In this document: positions 22,880-29,858 of the stretch, in pieces
Numbering within the stretch: position 1 is the stretch's first letter
Layout: each line of letters starts with the position of its first letter
DNA from: JBBDIP01 sp040880305
GTDB lineage: Bacteria > Bacillota > Sulfobacillia > Fermentithermobacillales > Fermentithermobacillaceae
Assembly: GCA_040880305.1 (NCBI GenBank)
Contig: JBBDIP010000025.1
Span: forward strand, 1-32,866
Reading direction: 5' to 3'
DNA: 32,866 bases
The notes under the pieces: model-generated
Told to the model about the DNA's origin: nothing
Database searches by the model: none
The model's input: the letters and a program-made list of their open reading frames with translations, nothing else
Translations under genes and position numbers: made by a program

Positions 22880-23847
22880 AGCCCCTTTCTTTCGGGGGCC
22901 TTTCCATATGGCCTCCGGTGGTGAGCGCGCCTATGGCAGGGTACACCGGGGGCGTTTACCGGGAGATCCTCCGCGAGCACGGGTGTCCCTATTGCATCAC
23001 CGAGATGGTCAGCGCAAAAGGCCTATGGCTTGGCGGCGACAACTCTGAGGAGATACTCCACCACACCCCAGCGGACAGGCCCCTGGGTGTCCAACTCTTT
23101 GGTTACGACCCGGCCGACATGGCTCGCGCCGCCGAGAAGGTGCAGGACCCTTCATACGGCTTCGACTGCATCGACATCAACATGGGCTGTCCCGCAAGGA
23201 AGATCACGTCTCAGGGGTCCGGTGGCGCCTTGCTGAAGGACCTCGCCCGGGCGGCCGACATCGTCCGCGCGGTGAAGTCGGTAGCCCGGTTGCCGGTCAC
23301 GGCCAAAGCTCGGCTAGGCTGGGACGATAGCGCCTACGCTGAAGAGATAGCCGCGAATCTGGCGGAAGCCGGGCTTGATATGCTGGTCGTCCACGGCAGG
23401 ACGGTCGACCAGGGTTACTCGGGCGCGGCGGACTGGGGAGCCATCGAAAGGGCGGCCACGGCTGTCGGCATCCCCGTGGTGGGCAACGGCGATGTGTCGT
23501 CGGCTGCGGGCGCGATCGCGCATCTTGAGTCCGGCATAGTCGCCGGAGTCATGGTCGGCAGGGCCATCCTTGGCAACCCGGTGTTCTTCGAAGACGTGGC
23601 GGATGCGTTGTCGGGCGGTCGGCCGTCCCCCTATATTCCCGAGAGGAAGATGGCTCTTGCGCGAGAGCATTTCCAAAGGTCAATTGAGAGGTACGGGGAA
23701 CAACGTGGCGTCTTGGATATGAGGAAGCAATTGTGCTTCTACTTTAGGGGGGTCGAGGGCGCTGCGCGCTTGCGCGAGAGGTTGATGGCTGAGAAGTCCC
23801 CCGAAAGGATACTTGAACTCCTGCGGGACGTGCCACAATCCCGCTGA
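22876..23847 (+). CDS. tRNA-dihydrouridine synthase (DusB-like)
   Basis: 323 residues from the GTG at 22876, which overlaps the previous stop (GTGA) and has GGGGGAGG 11 bases upstream; the longer frame to 22765 runs inside the DUF151 gene. FMN-dependent TIM-barrel enzyme: Ala-Pro-Met-Ala-Gly near residues 18-22, Glu-Met-Val-Ser-Ala-Lys-Gly, the Asn-Met-Gly-Cys-Pro motif with catalytic Cys105, Lys144 in Thr-Ala-Lys-Ala-Arg-Leu-Gly-Trp, and His-Gly-Arg-Thr. It reduces a uridine in the tRNA D-loop or its surroundings to dihydrouridine, using NAD(P)H. Which position is modified cannot be told. Confidence 0.95.
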   Translation: MKPLSFGGLSIWPPVVSAPMAGYTGGVYREILREHGCPYCITEMVSAKGLWLGGDNSEEILHHTPADRPLGVQLFGYDPADMARAAEKVQDPSYGFDCIDINMGCPARKITSQGSGGALLKDLARAADIVRAVKSVARLPVTAKARLGWDDSAYAEEIAANLAEAGLDMLVVHGRTVDQGYSGAADWGAIERAATAVGIPVVGNGDVSSAAGAIAHLESGIVAGVMVGRAILGNPVFFEDVADALSGGRPSPYIPERKMALAREHFQRSIERYGEQRGVLDMRKQLCFYFRGVEGAARLRERLMAEKSPERILELLRDVPQSR

Positions 23848-23880
23848 CCCTCTTAACAATCTGAAGCAGAATGTCATCTC

Positions 23881-23899
23881 GCAATGGCTTCGCCATTGC
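23881..23899. repeat. Perfect hairpin after the dihydrouridine synthase gene
   Basis: GCAATGGC pairs with GCCATTGC around a TTC loop, 34 bases after the stop codon. Its TTC loop flanked by GGC/GCC is the reverse counterpart of the GAA loop in the hairpin at 22387. Both regions also share CTGAAGCAGA, just upstream. Confidence 0.65.
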
Positions 23900-23950
23900 T
23901 TGCAACGCAGCAAAAGCGCCGCTGTCGCTCTGTTTTGCCTCGCTCTGCTC

Positions 23951-23979
23951 TTGCCTACCACAATCTGCCTTGATATGAT
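23951..23979 (+). promoter_or_regulatory. Promoter of the HTH / acyl-ACP-reductase-like operon
   Basis: TTGCCT (23951-23956), a 17-base spacer and TATGAT (23974-23979), with TGA in front giving an extended -10. This is the best housekeeping-type promoter in the window. Confidence 0.7.
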
Positions 23980-23998
23980 GTACACAGAACTGTGCACA
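23979..23998. promoter_or_regulatory. Palindromic operator candidate at the transcription start
   Basis: Arms TGTACACAG and CTGTGCACA, separated by AA, form a 9-bp inverted repeat with one mismatch. It begins at the last base of the -10 and covers the expected +1, 13 bases before the start codon of an HTH regulator, an ideal place for autorepression. Confidence 0.65.
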
Positions 23999-24011
23999 AG
24001 GTGGTGGCGCG

Positions 24012-24542
24012 GTGGATTTCGTAAGGATCGGCGACAAGATAGTAAGCCGCGAAAAGATTGACGAAGCCATCGACGATATCCTCATCCGAAGGGCCAAGGG
24101 GTTTTCCCAAGCGGAAGTGGCCGGTGAAATGGGGCTGGACCGGACCTTCATATCCCGCCTGGAGACTCTTGGAGAACTGCGCAAAGGCGGCTCCATCGCA
24201 TTGGTCGGCTTCCCGCTCGCCAACTGCGAGGATGTAAAGAAGGTCGCCAAAGAAGAGGGCGTCGAGTTCATCATGGTGATGAACGACGAAGAGCGCTGGA
24301 GCTTCGTTAAGGGGAAGACCGGCGCCGACCTCCTCAACGACCTGATGGGGCTGATAGGCTCCTTCCGCAAGTACCACAAGGTTATCCTCATCGGTTCCGA
24401 CAAGCGCCTCGAGATAATGAAAGGCCTCTTAGATAAGAACACCGAGGTCGTCACCGTTGTCATCGGCCGCTCGCCGATGTCGCGGGATGTTACCGTAGAC
24501 CCGGAATCCCTCCGGGAGACCATCAGGAACCTTAAAGGCTAG
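24012..24542 (+). CDS. HTH transcriptional regulator, probably local autoregulator
   Basis: 176 residues; the GTG start has AAGGTGGTG just upstream. Residues about 30-55 form a helix-turn-helix (Phe-Ser-Gln-Ala-Glu-Val-Ala ... Leu-Asp-Arg-Thr-Phe-Ile-Ser-Arg-Leu-Glu) of the XRE kind. The rest (about 60-176) is an alpha/beta domain starting with Ser-Ile-Ala-Leu-Val-Gly-Phe-Pro, with a later Lys-Val-Ile-Leu-Ile-Gly-Ser strand; it may bind a small ligand, but I do not recognise it. The gene is first in an operon with two dehydrogenase-like genes, 15 bases before the second. The palindrome at the promoter is its likely binding site. Confidence 0.75.
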   Translation: MDFVRIGDKIVSREKIDEAIDDILIRRAKGFSQAEVAGEMGLDRTFISRLETLGELRKGGSIALVGFPLANCEDVKKVAKEEGVEFIMVMNDEERWSFVKGKTGADLLNDLMGLIGSFRKYHKVILIGSDKRLEIMKGLLDKNTEVVTVVIGRSPMSRDVTVDPESLRETIRNLKG

Positions 24543-24557
24543 AAGGGGGTCTCTTGC

Positions 24558-25490
24558 GTGAAGCACGTAGTGAGCGTGAGCCTGGGCTCTTCCAAGCGCA
24601 ACAAGAGGACGGAGCAGGAGTTTCTCGGCGAGCACTTCATCGTGGAGAGGATCGGGACCGACGGTTCCATCAAGAAGGCCATCGAGCTGATCAAGGAGAT
24701 GGACGGCAAGGTGGACGCCTTCGGCATGGGGGGTATCGACCTGTACGTGGGCTGCGGCCGTAATAGGTACATGCTCAAGGACGCGATCCCCATTGCACGA
24801 GCCGCCAAAAAGACCCCAATTGTGGACGGCAGCGGTCTAAAAGCCACGCTGGAGCGTAGGGTCATCAACTACCTGTTCAGCGAGGCTAAGGTCCCGTTTC
24901 AGAACAAGACCGTGCTCATGGTCAGCGGCGTGGACAGGTTCGGCATGGCCGAAGCGCTACAAGAGACCGGCTGCAATCTCATCCTGGGCGACCTCATTTT
25001 CATCCTGAACATACCTATCCCCCTCCGGTCGCTTGACGCATTGGACAGGGTCGCCCGCGTGATCGCTCCCTTGGTGACCAGGCTGCCCTTTTCGATGCTT
25101 TACCCGGTCGGCGAGAGACAAGATCACCACCGGCTGAACCCCAAGCAGTCCCGATGGTATCACGAGGCCGACATCATCGCCGGGGACTGGCACCTTGTGA
25201 ACAAGTACATGCCCGAAGACATGCGCGGCAAGTCGGTCATCACCAACACGACTACTGAAGAAGACGTGGCTGAACTGAGGAGGAGAGGGCTCAGCACCCT
25301 CATCACCACGACCCCCGAGATGGAGGGGAGGTCCTTTGGGACCAACGTCATGGAGGGCGTGGTGGTCACTCTCCTGGGCAAGCGGCCCGACGAAATCACC
25401 CCAACCGACATCAACGATATGCTCGACCGCCTGAACTTTAAACCGAGGATCACCGTTCTGAACGAGCCGTCGCTAGTCCCAGCGTCCTAA
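24558..25490 (+). CDS. 'Quinate 5-dehydrogenase'-like protein
   Basis: 310 residues; the GTG start has GAAGGGGGT 7 bases upstream. The N-terminal half carries Phe-Gly-Met-Gly-Gly-Ile-Asp-Leu-Tyr-Val-Gly-Cys-Gly, and the middle has a Rossmann-like turn, Val-Leu-Met-Val-Ser-Gly-Val-Asp-Arg-Phe-Gly-Met-Ala. Similar proteins in Bacillota are usually annotated quinate 5-dehydrogenase, from weak similarity; I see no clear quinate/shikimate active site (no Ser-x-Ser near the N-terminus, no Lys/Asp pair in the usual context), so that name should be treated with caution. It is 18 bases before the acyl-ACP-reductase-like gene, and the two probably act on the same pathway. The real substrate is unknown. 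Confidence 0.6.
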   Translation: MKHVVSVSLGSSKRNKRTEQEFLGEHFIVERIGTDGSIKKAIELIKEMDGKVDAFGMGGIDLYVGCGRNRYMLKDAIPIARAAKKTPIVDGSGLKATLERRVINYLFSEAKVPFQNKTVLMVSGVDRFGMAEALQETGCNLILGDLIFILNIPIPLRSLDALDRVARVIAPLVTRLPFSMLYPVGERQDHHRLNPKQSRWYHEADIIAGDWHLVNKYMPEDMRGKSVITNTTTEEDVAELRRRGLSTLITTTPEMEGRSFGTNVMEGVVVTLLGKRPDEITPTDINDMLDRLNFKPRITVLNEPSLVPAS

Positions 25491-25508
25491 CAGTACGGAG
25501 GTATCATT

Positions 25509-26579
25509 TTGGGAACCTTTGGCTTCATCATCCATCCCATCGACATAGGCGACGTGTACCGCAAATTCCCCTTCGCCCGTCACTTGCCGGTCTCGCTGAT
25601 CGAGGCGGCGCTATCGTACTCGCCTCCGATCAAGGTCTCCCACATTACGGGCGTGCAGTCTATCCACGGCGCCGCCGACGGGTATTTCGTGTCCTGCCCC
25701 CTCACTCCTCGCCTAATGTTGGGGCTACCGGAGCCCAGAGTCACAAAGAAGATAATCGCGGCCTGTCAGAGAGCTGCTGAGTTAGGGGCAAAGGTCGTGG
25801 GGCTGGGAGCGTTCACATCGGTCGTGGGCGACGCCGGCGTGACCATCCGCAAGAATATCGACATCGCCGTCACTACCGGCAACAGTTACACGGTGGTTAC
25901 CGCCATTGAGGCCGCCGAAAAGGCCGCCAATCTCATGGAGATAGACATGGATGAGGCCAACGTGCTGGTCCTGGGCGCGACCGGATCCATCGGCAAAGTG
26001 CTTTCCTACATAATGGCCGATGAGGGGAGACACCTGACTCTGTGCGCGAGGGACCTCGGGCGTCTGCAGAAGGTTGCCGACTCCATCCGCGAGAGAACCG
26101 GCATGCTGCCCAGGGTGAGCAGGGATCTCAGAGCCGCGGTCAGACAGGCTGACGTCATCATGTGCGTCAGTTCGGCCATCGACGCCCTGATAGAGCCCGG
26201 CGACCTGAAGCCCGGCGCCCTGGTCTGCGACGTGTCGCGGCCAAGGAACGTTTCGGTGGAGGTCAAGAAGAGCCGCGACGACGTCCTCATCATAGAGGGG
26301 GGCGTCGTGACAGTGCCCGGGAACGTGCAGTTCAACTTCGACTTCGGGTTCCCGCCGGGCACGAGCTACGCCTGCATGGCCGAGACCATGATGCTGGCCA
26401 TGGAGGAAAGCTACGTGGACTGGAGCCTGGGACGCGACCTCACGATTGACGGGGTCACCGGCATCGCCAGGCTGGCCAAGAAGCACGGCTTCGAGGTGGC
26501 CGGGTTCCGGAGCTTCGAGAAGCCGGTGACCGTGGAAGAGATCGACGCCATCAAGCAGAGAGCCAGGGGAAACCGTTGA
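25509..26579 (+). CDS. Acyl-ACP reductase (AAR)-like NAD(P)-dependent reductase
   Basis: 356 residues; TTG start with GGAGGT 6 bases upstream. It is often labelled shikimate dehydrogenase, but the whole-length pattern follows cyanobacterial long-chain acyl-ACP reductase as I remember it. The shared landmarks are the N-terminal Phe-Gly-Phe-Ile-Ile-His-Pro, a Leu-Gly-Ala/Gly-Phe-Thr/Ser-Ser segment near 99, Thr-Thr-Gly-Asn near 122, and the Rossmann loop Gly-Ala-Thr-Gly-Ser-Ile-Gly at 156-162. Then come Glu-Gly-Gly-Val-Val and Tyr-Ala-Cys-Met-Ala-Glu, where Cys289 corresponds to the cysteine that forms the acyl-thioester in the cyanobacterial enzyme. It should thus reduce an activated acyl group to an aldehyde; the acyl donor is unknown. 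No aldehyde-deformylating oxygenase gene is nearby. The his operon promoter begins inside its stop codon. Confidence 0.75.
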   Translation: MGTFGFIIHPIDIGDVYRKFPFARHLPVSLIEAALSYSPPIKVSHITGVQSIHGAADGYFVSCPLTPRLMLGLPEPRVTKKIIAACQRAAELGAKVVGLGAFTSVVGDAGVTIRKNIDIAVTTGNSYTVVTAIEAAEKAANLMEIDMDEANVLVLGATGSIGKVLSYIMADEGRHLTLCARDLGRLQKVADSIRERTGMLPRVSRDLRAAVRQADVIMCVSSAIDALIEPGDLKPGALVCDVSRPRNVSVEVKKSRDDVLIIEGGVVTVPGNVQFNFDFGFPPGTSYACMAETMMLAMEESYVDWSLGRDLTIDGVTGIARLAKKHGFEVAGFRSFEKPVTVEEIDAIKQRARGNR

Positions 26580-26605
26580 CCGGTATCCCCGCAGTGTGAT
26601 AGCAT
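26576..26605 (+). promoter_or_regulatory. Promoter of the his operon leader
   Basis: TTGACC (26576-26581) overlaps the stop codon of the previous gene; an 18-base spacer and TAGCAT (26600-26605), preceded by TGA, follow. Transcription would start near 26612, just before the T-box leader. Confidence 0.5.
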
Positions 26606-26614
26606 CGCCGCAAC

Positions 26615-26907
26615 ATCTGAATTACCCGCAAAACCATGATCGGGAAGAGTAGGAGCCGTCTGTCCTTGAAGCGAGCCGGAGATAGTGCGAGCCCGGCAAG
26701 GATGAAGCTCCGAAACACACCCGAGAGCGCGGACCGAACGCAAGAGCGCCAGTAGGCTCCGACGGAGTCTTCCACCGTTAAAAGGAAGAGGATATAGGGC
26801 GTTTTCGCCCGTATCCTTTAGGAGTGGGCCGGTGCGAAAGCACCGCCAATGAGGGTGGGACCACGGGAATAGACTCCCGTCCCTTCGGGGACGGGAGTTT
26901 CTGTTTT
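26615..26907 (+). promoter_or_regulatory. T-box riboswitch leader, tRNA-His responsive
   Basis: The T-box sequence AGGGTGGGACCACGG is at 26852-26866. Stem I is recognised by the AGTGCGAGCC loop near 26684-26693 and by the helix GGAGC (26652-26656) / GCTCC (26707-26711) bordering the specifier loop. That loop has AGTA on its 5' side and GAAACACAC on its 3' side, containing the histidine codon CAC. Further hairpins (GGGCG-TTTT-CGCCC and GGTGC-GAAA-GCACC) precede the antiterminator. The bulge reads TGGG: its fourth base, G, pairs with discriminator base C73, which is characteristic of tRNA-His. Uncharged tRNA-His should therefore favour antitermination and his gene expression when histidine is scarce. 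Confidence 0.9.
26873..26907 (+). terminator. Intrinsic terminator of the T-box leader
   Basis: Perfect 11-bp stem ACTCCCGTCCC / GGGACGGGAGT with a TTCG tetraloop, followed by TTTCTGTTTT. It follows directly on the T-box sequence, whose 3' end (CACGGGA) can compete for pairing, as expected for the antiterminator switch. Confidence 0.93.
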
Positions 26908-26928
26908 CCGACAGAGGGGGAATTTGGT

Positions 26929-28581
26929 TTGGGTTGGAGCGAGTCTAACGGACGGTTCTATCTTCCCGGCGAATGTGAGGTCAGAACTCGCGTCGTCCAC
27001 GCCATTACGGGGGCATTCCAGGCCGGAGGTTTCAGAGAGGCTGTCCTGCCTACGCTCGTGTACGCCGACCCAGGCGGCGTTCCCGGCGTGGGCATGCCCG
27101 TTGAGAAGGCCTACAGGTTCCTGGACAGGCAGGGGAGTCTTCTCATGCTGCGGCCGGACATGACTCCGGTCGTCGCCCGCTTTGCCGCCGATTTGCTCGG
27201 ATCATCCTCCCTCCCGCTTCGCCTCTACTATCAGGGCAGCGTCTTCAGGTCGGAGGACCCGGGCGACGGAAAACGCAACGAGTTTCTCCAGGTAGGCGGC
27301 GAGATCATCGGCGCGGACCGCGACGCGGCCGCGGCAATCCAGGTGGTCACGCTGGCCGCGGAGTGCCTGGCAAGCGCGGGTGTCCAGGGTTACCAGATAG
27401 GGCTCGGGCATCAGACAGCGCTGCAGGACACCCTGACAGCGCTAGGGTGCTCACCTGGTACAGTCGGCGCGCTGAGAGACTGCCTAAGCAAGCGGGACTT
27501 CGTCGCTTTCGGCCGGCTCCTGCAGCAGACGCACCTGTCCCGGCCCTCCAAGGCCCTCATCACGAGGATTGTGGCCCAGCATGATGGGCGTTCGGCGCTG
27601 GAGTGTCTCCGGGAGATGACGCATGGCGATGCGGTGCTTGCGTCGGTCGCCGAGATATCAGCTGTCTATGAAGGCCTCGAACAGGCTGGTCTAGGGGACC
27701 ACGTCTATCTGGACTTCGGCCTATCCAGACCCTTCGACTACTACTCCGGCTTCGTCATGGAAGGCTACGTGCCGGGTGCGGGCTTGCCGGTCCTCGGCGG
27801 AGGGGCATACGGCTTCAAACTAGCCGGCGGGACGCCGGTGCCCGCCGCCGGCTTCGCCCTGGACATCGACCTCATCGCCGATGCAGCGCTAAGGACGTGC
27901 GACGGGGCTGAGCGTACCCCCCAGGCTTCGGGCGCCCTTTCCATTGCCCTGCCGGCGGGCCGGCTTCTCGAGGAGACCAGGGGGGCTTTGGAGTCCGCCG
28001 GGGTGGAATGCAGCCCCGGGCCATGCAGTCCCCGCAGTCTGGTCTTCACTGGACGGGGTGGCGTTCGCGTCATGGTCGTGAGACCGAGCGACGTCCCGTC
28101 TTACGTCGAGCAAGGTGTGGCTGACCTCGGTGTCGTGGGTGAGGATGTCTTGGTTGAGAGCCAGAGGGATGTCACGGAGATCCTTGACCTGGACGCGGGG
28201 GTGTGCCGCCTCGTCGTCGCGGCGCCCCGGGCCAACGAGTCGATTCTGATCGGCCCGATCGTGCGTCCCCTGCGGATAGCCACCAAGTACCCCGTGGTGG
28301 CCGCCGGGTATTTCCAGCGGAAGGGTATCCGGGTCGAGATCGTCCGACTGAGCGGCGCCATCGAGGTGGCGCCGCTGACGGGGCTGTCGGACGCGATCGT
28401 GGACATATGCAGTACCGGGGCGACTCTCAAGGACAACGGCCTCGTGGTACTGGACGATGTGCTCCAGGTATCGGCCCGCCTCATAGCCAATCGCGCCAGC
28501 CTTAGGCTGAAGCGTGCCCGCATAGATGAGGTCGTCTCCGCGTTGCGGGACTTCCTGGAGCCGGGGAGGCGGTCAGAATGA
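26929..28581 (+). CDS. HisZ-HisG fusion: ATP phosphoribosyltransferase with its regulatory subunit
   Basis: 550 residues from the TTG at 26929, which has GAGGGGG 8 bases upstream; the open frame runs back to 26824, but that part is the T-box terminator. Residues 1 to about 325 are HisZ, a histidyl-tRNA-synthetase-like subunit without aminoacylation: class II motif 2 (Tyr-Tyr-Gly-x-Val-Phe-Arg style, then Arg-Asn-Glu-Phe-Leu-Gln-Val-Gly) and a Phe-Asp-Tyr-Tyr-Ser-Gly motif. After a linker of about 12 residues, a short-form HisG begins with Leu-Ser-Ile-Ala-Leu-Pro-Ala-Gly-Arg-Leu at about 337. It has the PRPP loop Asp-Ile-Cys-Ser-Thr-Gly-Ala-Thr-Leu at about 492-500. The two are normally separate proteins forming a hetero-octamer; here they are one chain. 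It condenses ATP and PRPP, the first histidine step. hisD overlaps by four bases. Confidence 0.93.
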   Translation: MGWSESNGRFYLPGECEVRTRVVHAITGAFQAGGFREAVLPTLVYADPGGVPGVGMPVEKAYRFLDRQGSLLMLRPDMTPVVARFAADLLGSSSLPLRLYYQGSVFRSEDPGDGKRNEFLQVGGEIIGADRDAAAAIQVVTLAAECLASAGVQGYQIGLGHQTALQDTLTALGCSPGTVGALRDCLSKRDFVAFGRLLQQTHLSRPSKALITRIVAQHDGRSALECLREMTHGDAVLASVAEISAVYEGLEQAGLGDHVYLDFGLSRPFDYYSGFVMEGYVPGAGLPVLGGGAYGFKLAGGTPVPAAGFALDIDLIADAALRTCDGAERTPQASGALSIALPAGRLLEETRGALESAGVECSPGPCSPRSLVFTGRGGVRVMVVRPSDVPSYVEQGVADLGVVGEDVLVESQRDVTEILDLDAGVCRLVVAAPRANESILIGPIVRPLRIATKYPVVAAGYFQRKGIRVEIVRLSGAIEVAPLTGLSDAIVDICSTGATLKDNGLVVLDDVLQVSARLIANRASLRLKRARIDEVVSALRDFLEPGRRSE

Positions 28582-29858
28582 AGATTCTTGCAGGTACAGA
28601 GTTCATTGAATCGCTCCCGGCCTTGAGGAATGGGACTCAGGACCGGTTCGAGGAAGCCGTCCGGCCGATCGTAGAGGGAGTGCGATGCCGTGGTGACGCG
28701 GCGGTCGCCGACTTCACCAGGGAGTTCGATGGTGTGGCGCTGTCCCCTGGCCAATTCGAGGTCACGGCGGAGGAAAGGGCGGCCGCCCGCGCCGGCGTGA
28801 GCGACGGACTCATCCAAGCCATCACTGAAGCGAGAGACAACGTCACCCGGTTCCACGAGAAAGCGGCCCCGAAATCCTGGTTCACATTCTCCGGCGATGG
28901 CACGCTGATGGGTCAGGTCGTGAGACCCCTCGACAGAGTGGGCATATACGCGCCGGGCGGGACTGCCGCCTACCCTTCATCCGTCATCATGGGAGCGGTT
29001 CCGGCCAGGGTGGCGGGGGTGCGCGAAACGGTCCTGTGCACCCCGCCTGACATGACGGGAGGGGCCAACCTTCTGGTGCTCGTCGCGGCCGACCTTTGCG
29101 GCGTCACCCGCATCTTCAAGGTTGGCGGAGCCCAGGCCGTGGCCTCCATGGCGTTCGGCACCCGGACTATCCCCCGGGTGCGCAAGATAGTGGGCCCTGG
29201 AAATGCCTATGTAGCGGCGGCTAAGAAACTTGTCTACGGCAGTGTGGATGTGGATCTTCCGGCGGGACCGAGCGAGGTGATGGTGATCGCAGGTCCAGAG
29301 GCAGACCCGGATCTGATCGCGGCGGACCTCCTGGCCCAAGCCGAGCACGATCCCTTCGCCCAGGCTATTCTGGTGACTACATCCGAGCCTCTTGCCGCGC
29401 GCGTTCAGGAACGAGTGGCGAGCCGGCTCAAGGACCTTCCCAGGCGGCATATCGCCGGAAAGGCCCTGGACGACGGCGGCCGCATCGTGATCGCGAGGGA
29501 TCTGGGGGAAGCGGTCCTGATAGCCAATGCCTACGGTCCCGAGCACCTTCAGATCCTGCTGGACAACGGCTTGGAACTCTTGCCCCGGTTGGAGAACGCA
29601 GGATGTATCTTCATTGGCCCGTGGTCGCCCGCCGCTGCCGGCGACTATGGGGCCGGGCCGAACCACGTCCTGCCCACGGGAGGGGCAGCCCTGAGTTTTT
29701 CGCCGCTATCGACATCCGACTTCGTCAAGGTCTCCAACGTCGCGGCTCTCTCCCAGGCCGGTTTTGAGGCCATCCGGCCCTACGCGACCCTGCTGGCTCG
29801 CGCCGAAGGGCTCGCGGGCCATGCCAATTCCCTGCAGGCGAGAGGTGATAAGCCATGA
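28578..29858 (+). CDS. hisD: Histidinol dehydrogenase
   Basis: 426 residues, full length. The ATG overlaps the stop of hisZG (ATGA). The zinc ligands of the E. coli enzyme have clear counterparts: Gln254, His257, Asp356 and His415; the catalytic pair Glu322-His323 lies in Gly-Pro-Glu-His-Leu. The Gly-Pro-Gly-Asn-Ala-Tyr-Val and Ala-Gly-Pro-Ser-Glu motifs are also present. It oxidises L-histidinol to L-histidine in two NAD-dependent steps, the last reactions of the pathway. The overlaps at both ends indicate tight translational coupling with hisZG and hisC. Confidence 0.97.
   Translation: MKILAGTEFIESLPALRNGTQDRFEEAVRPIVEGVRCRGDAAVADFTREFDGVALSPGQFEVTAEERAAARAGVSDGLIQAITEARDNVTRFHEKAAPKSWFTFSGDGTLMGQVVRPLDRVGIYAPGGTAAYPSSVIMGAVPARVAGVRETVLCTPPDMTGGANLLVLVAADLCGVTRIFKVGGAQAVASMAFGTRTIPRVRKIVGPGNAYVAAAKKLVYGSVDVDLPAGPSEVMVIAGPEADPDLIAADLLAQAEHDPFAQAILVTTSEPLAARVQERVASRLKDLPRRHIAGKALDDGGRIVIARDLGEAVLIANAYGPEHLQILLDNGLELLPRLENAGCIFIGPWSPAAAGDYGAGPNHVLPTGGAALSFSPLSTSDFVKVSNVAALSQAGFEAIRPYATLLARAEGLAGHANSLQARGDKP

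Noticed and set aside
26824..26928. N-terminal extension of the HisZ-HisG protein
   Set aside because: This stretch is the T-box antiterminator and terminator; the TTG at 26929 has the ribosome binding site.
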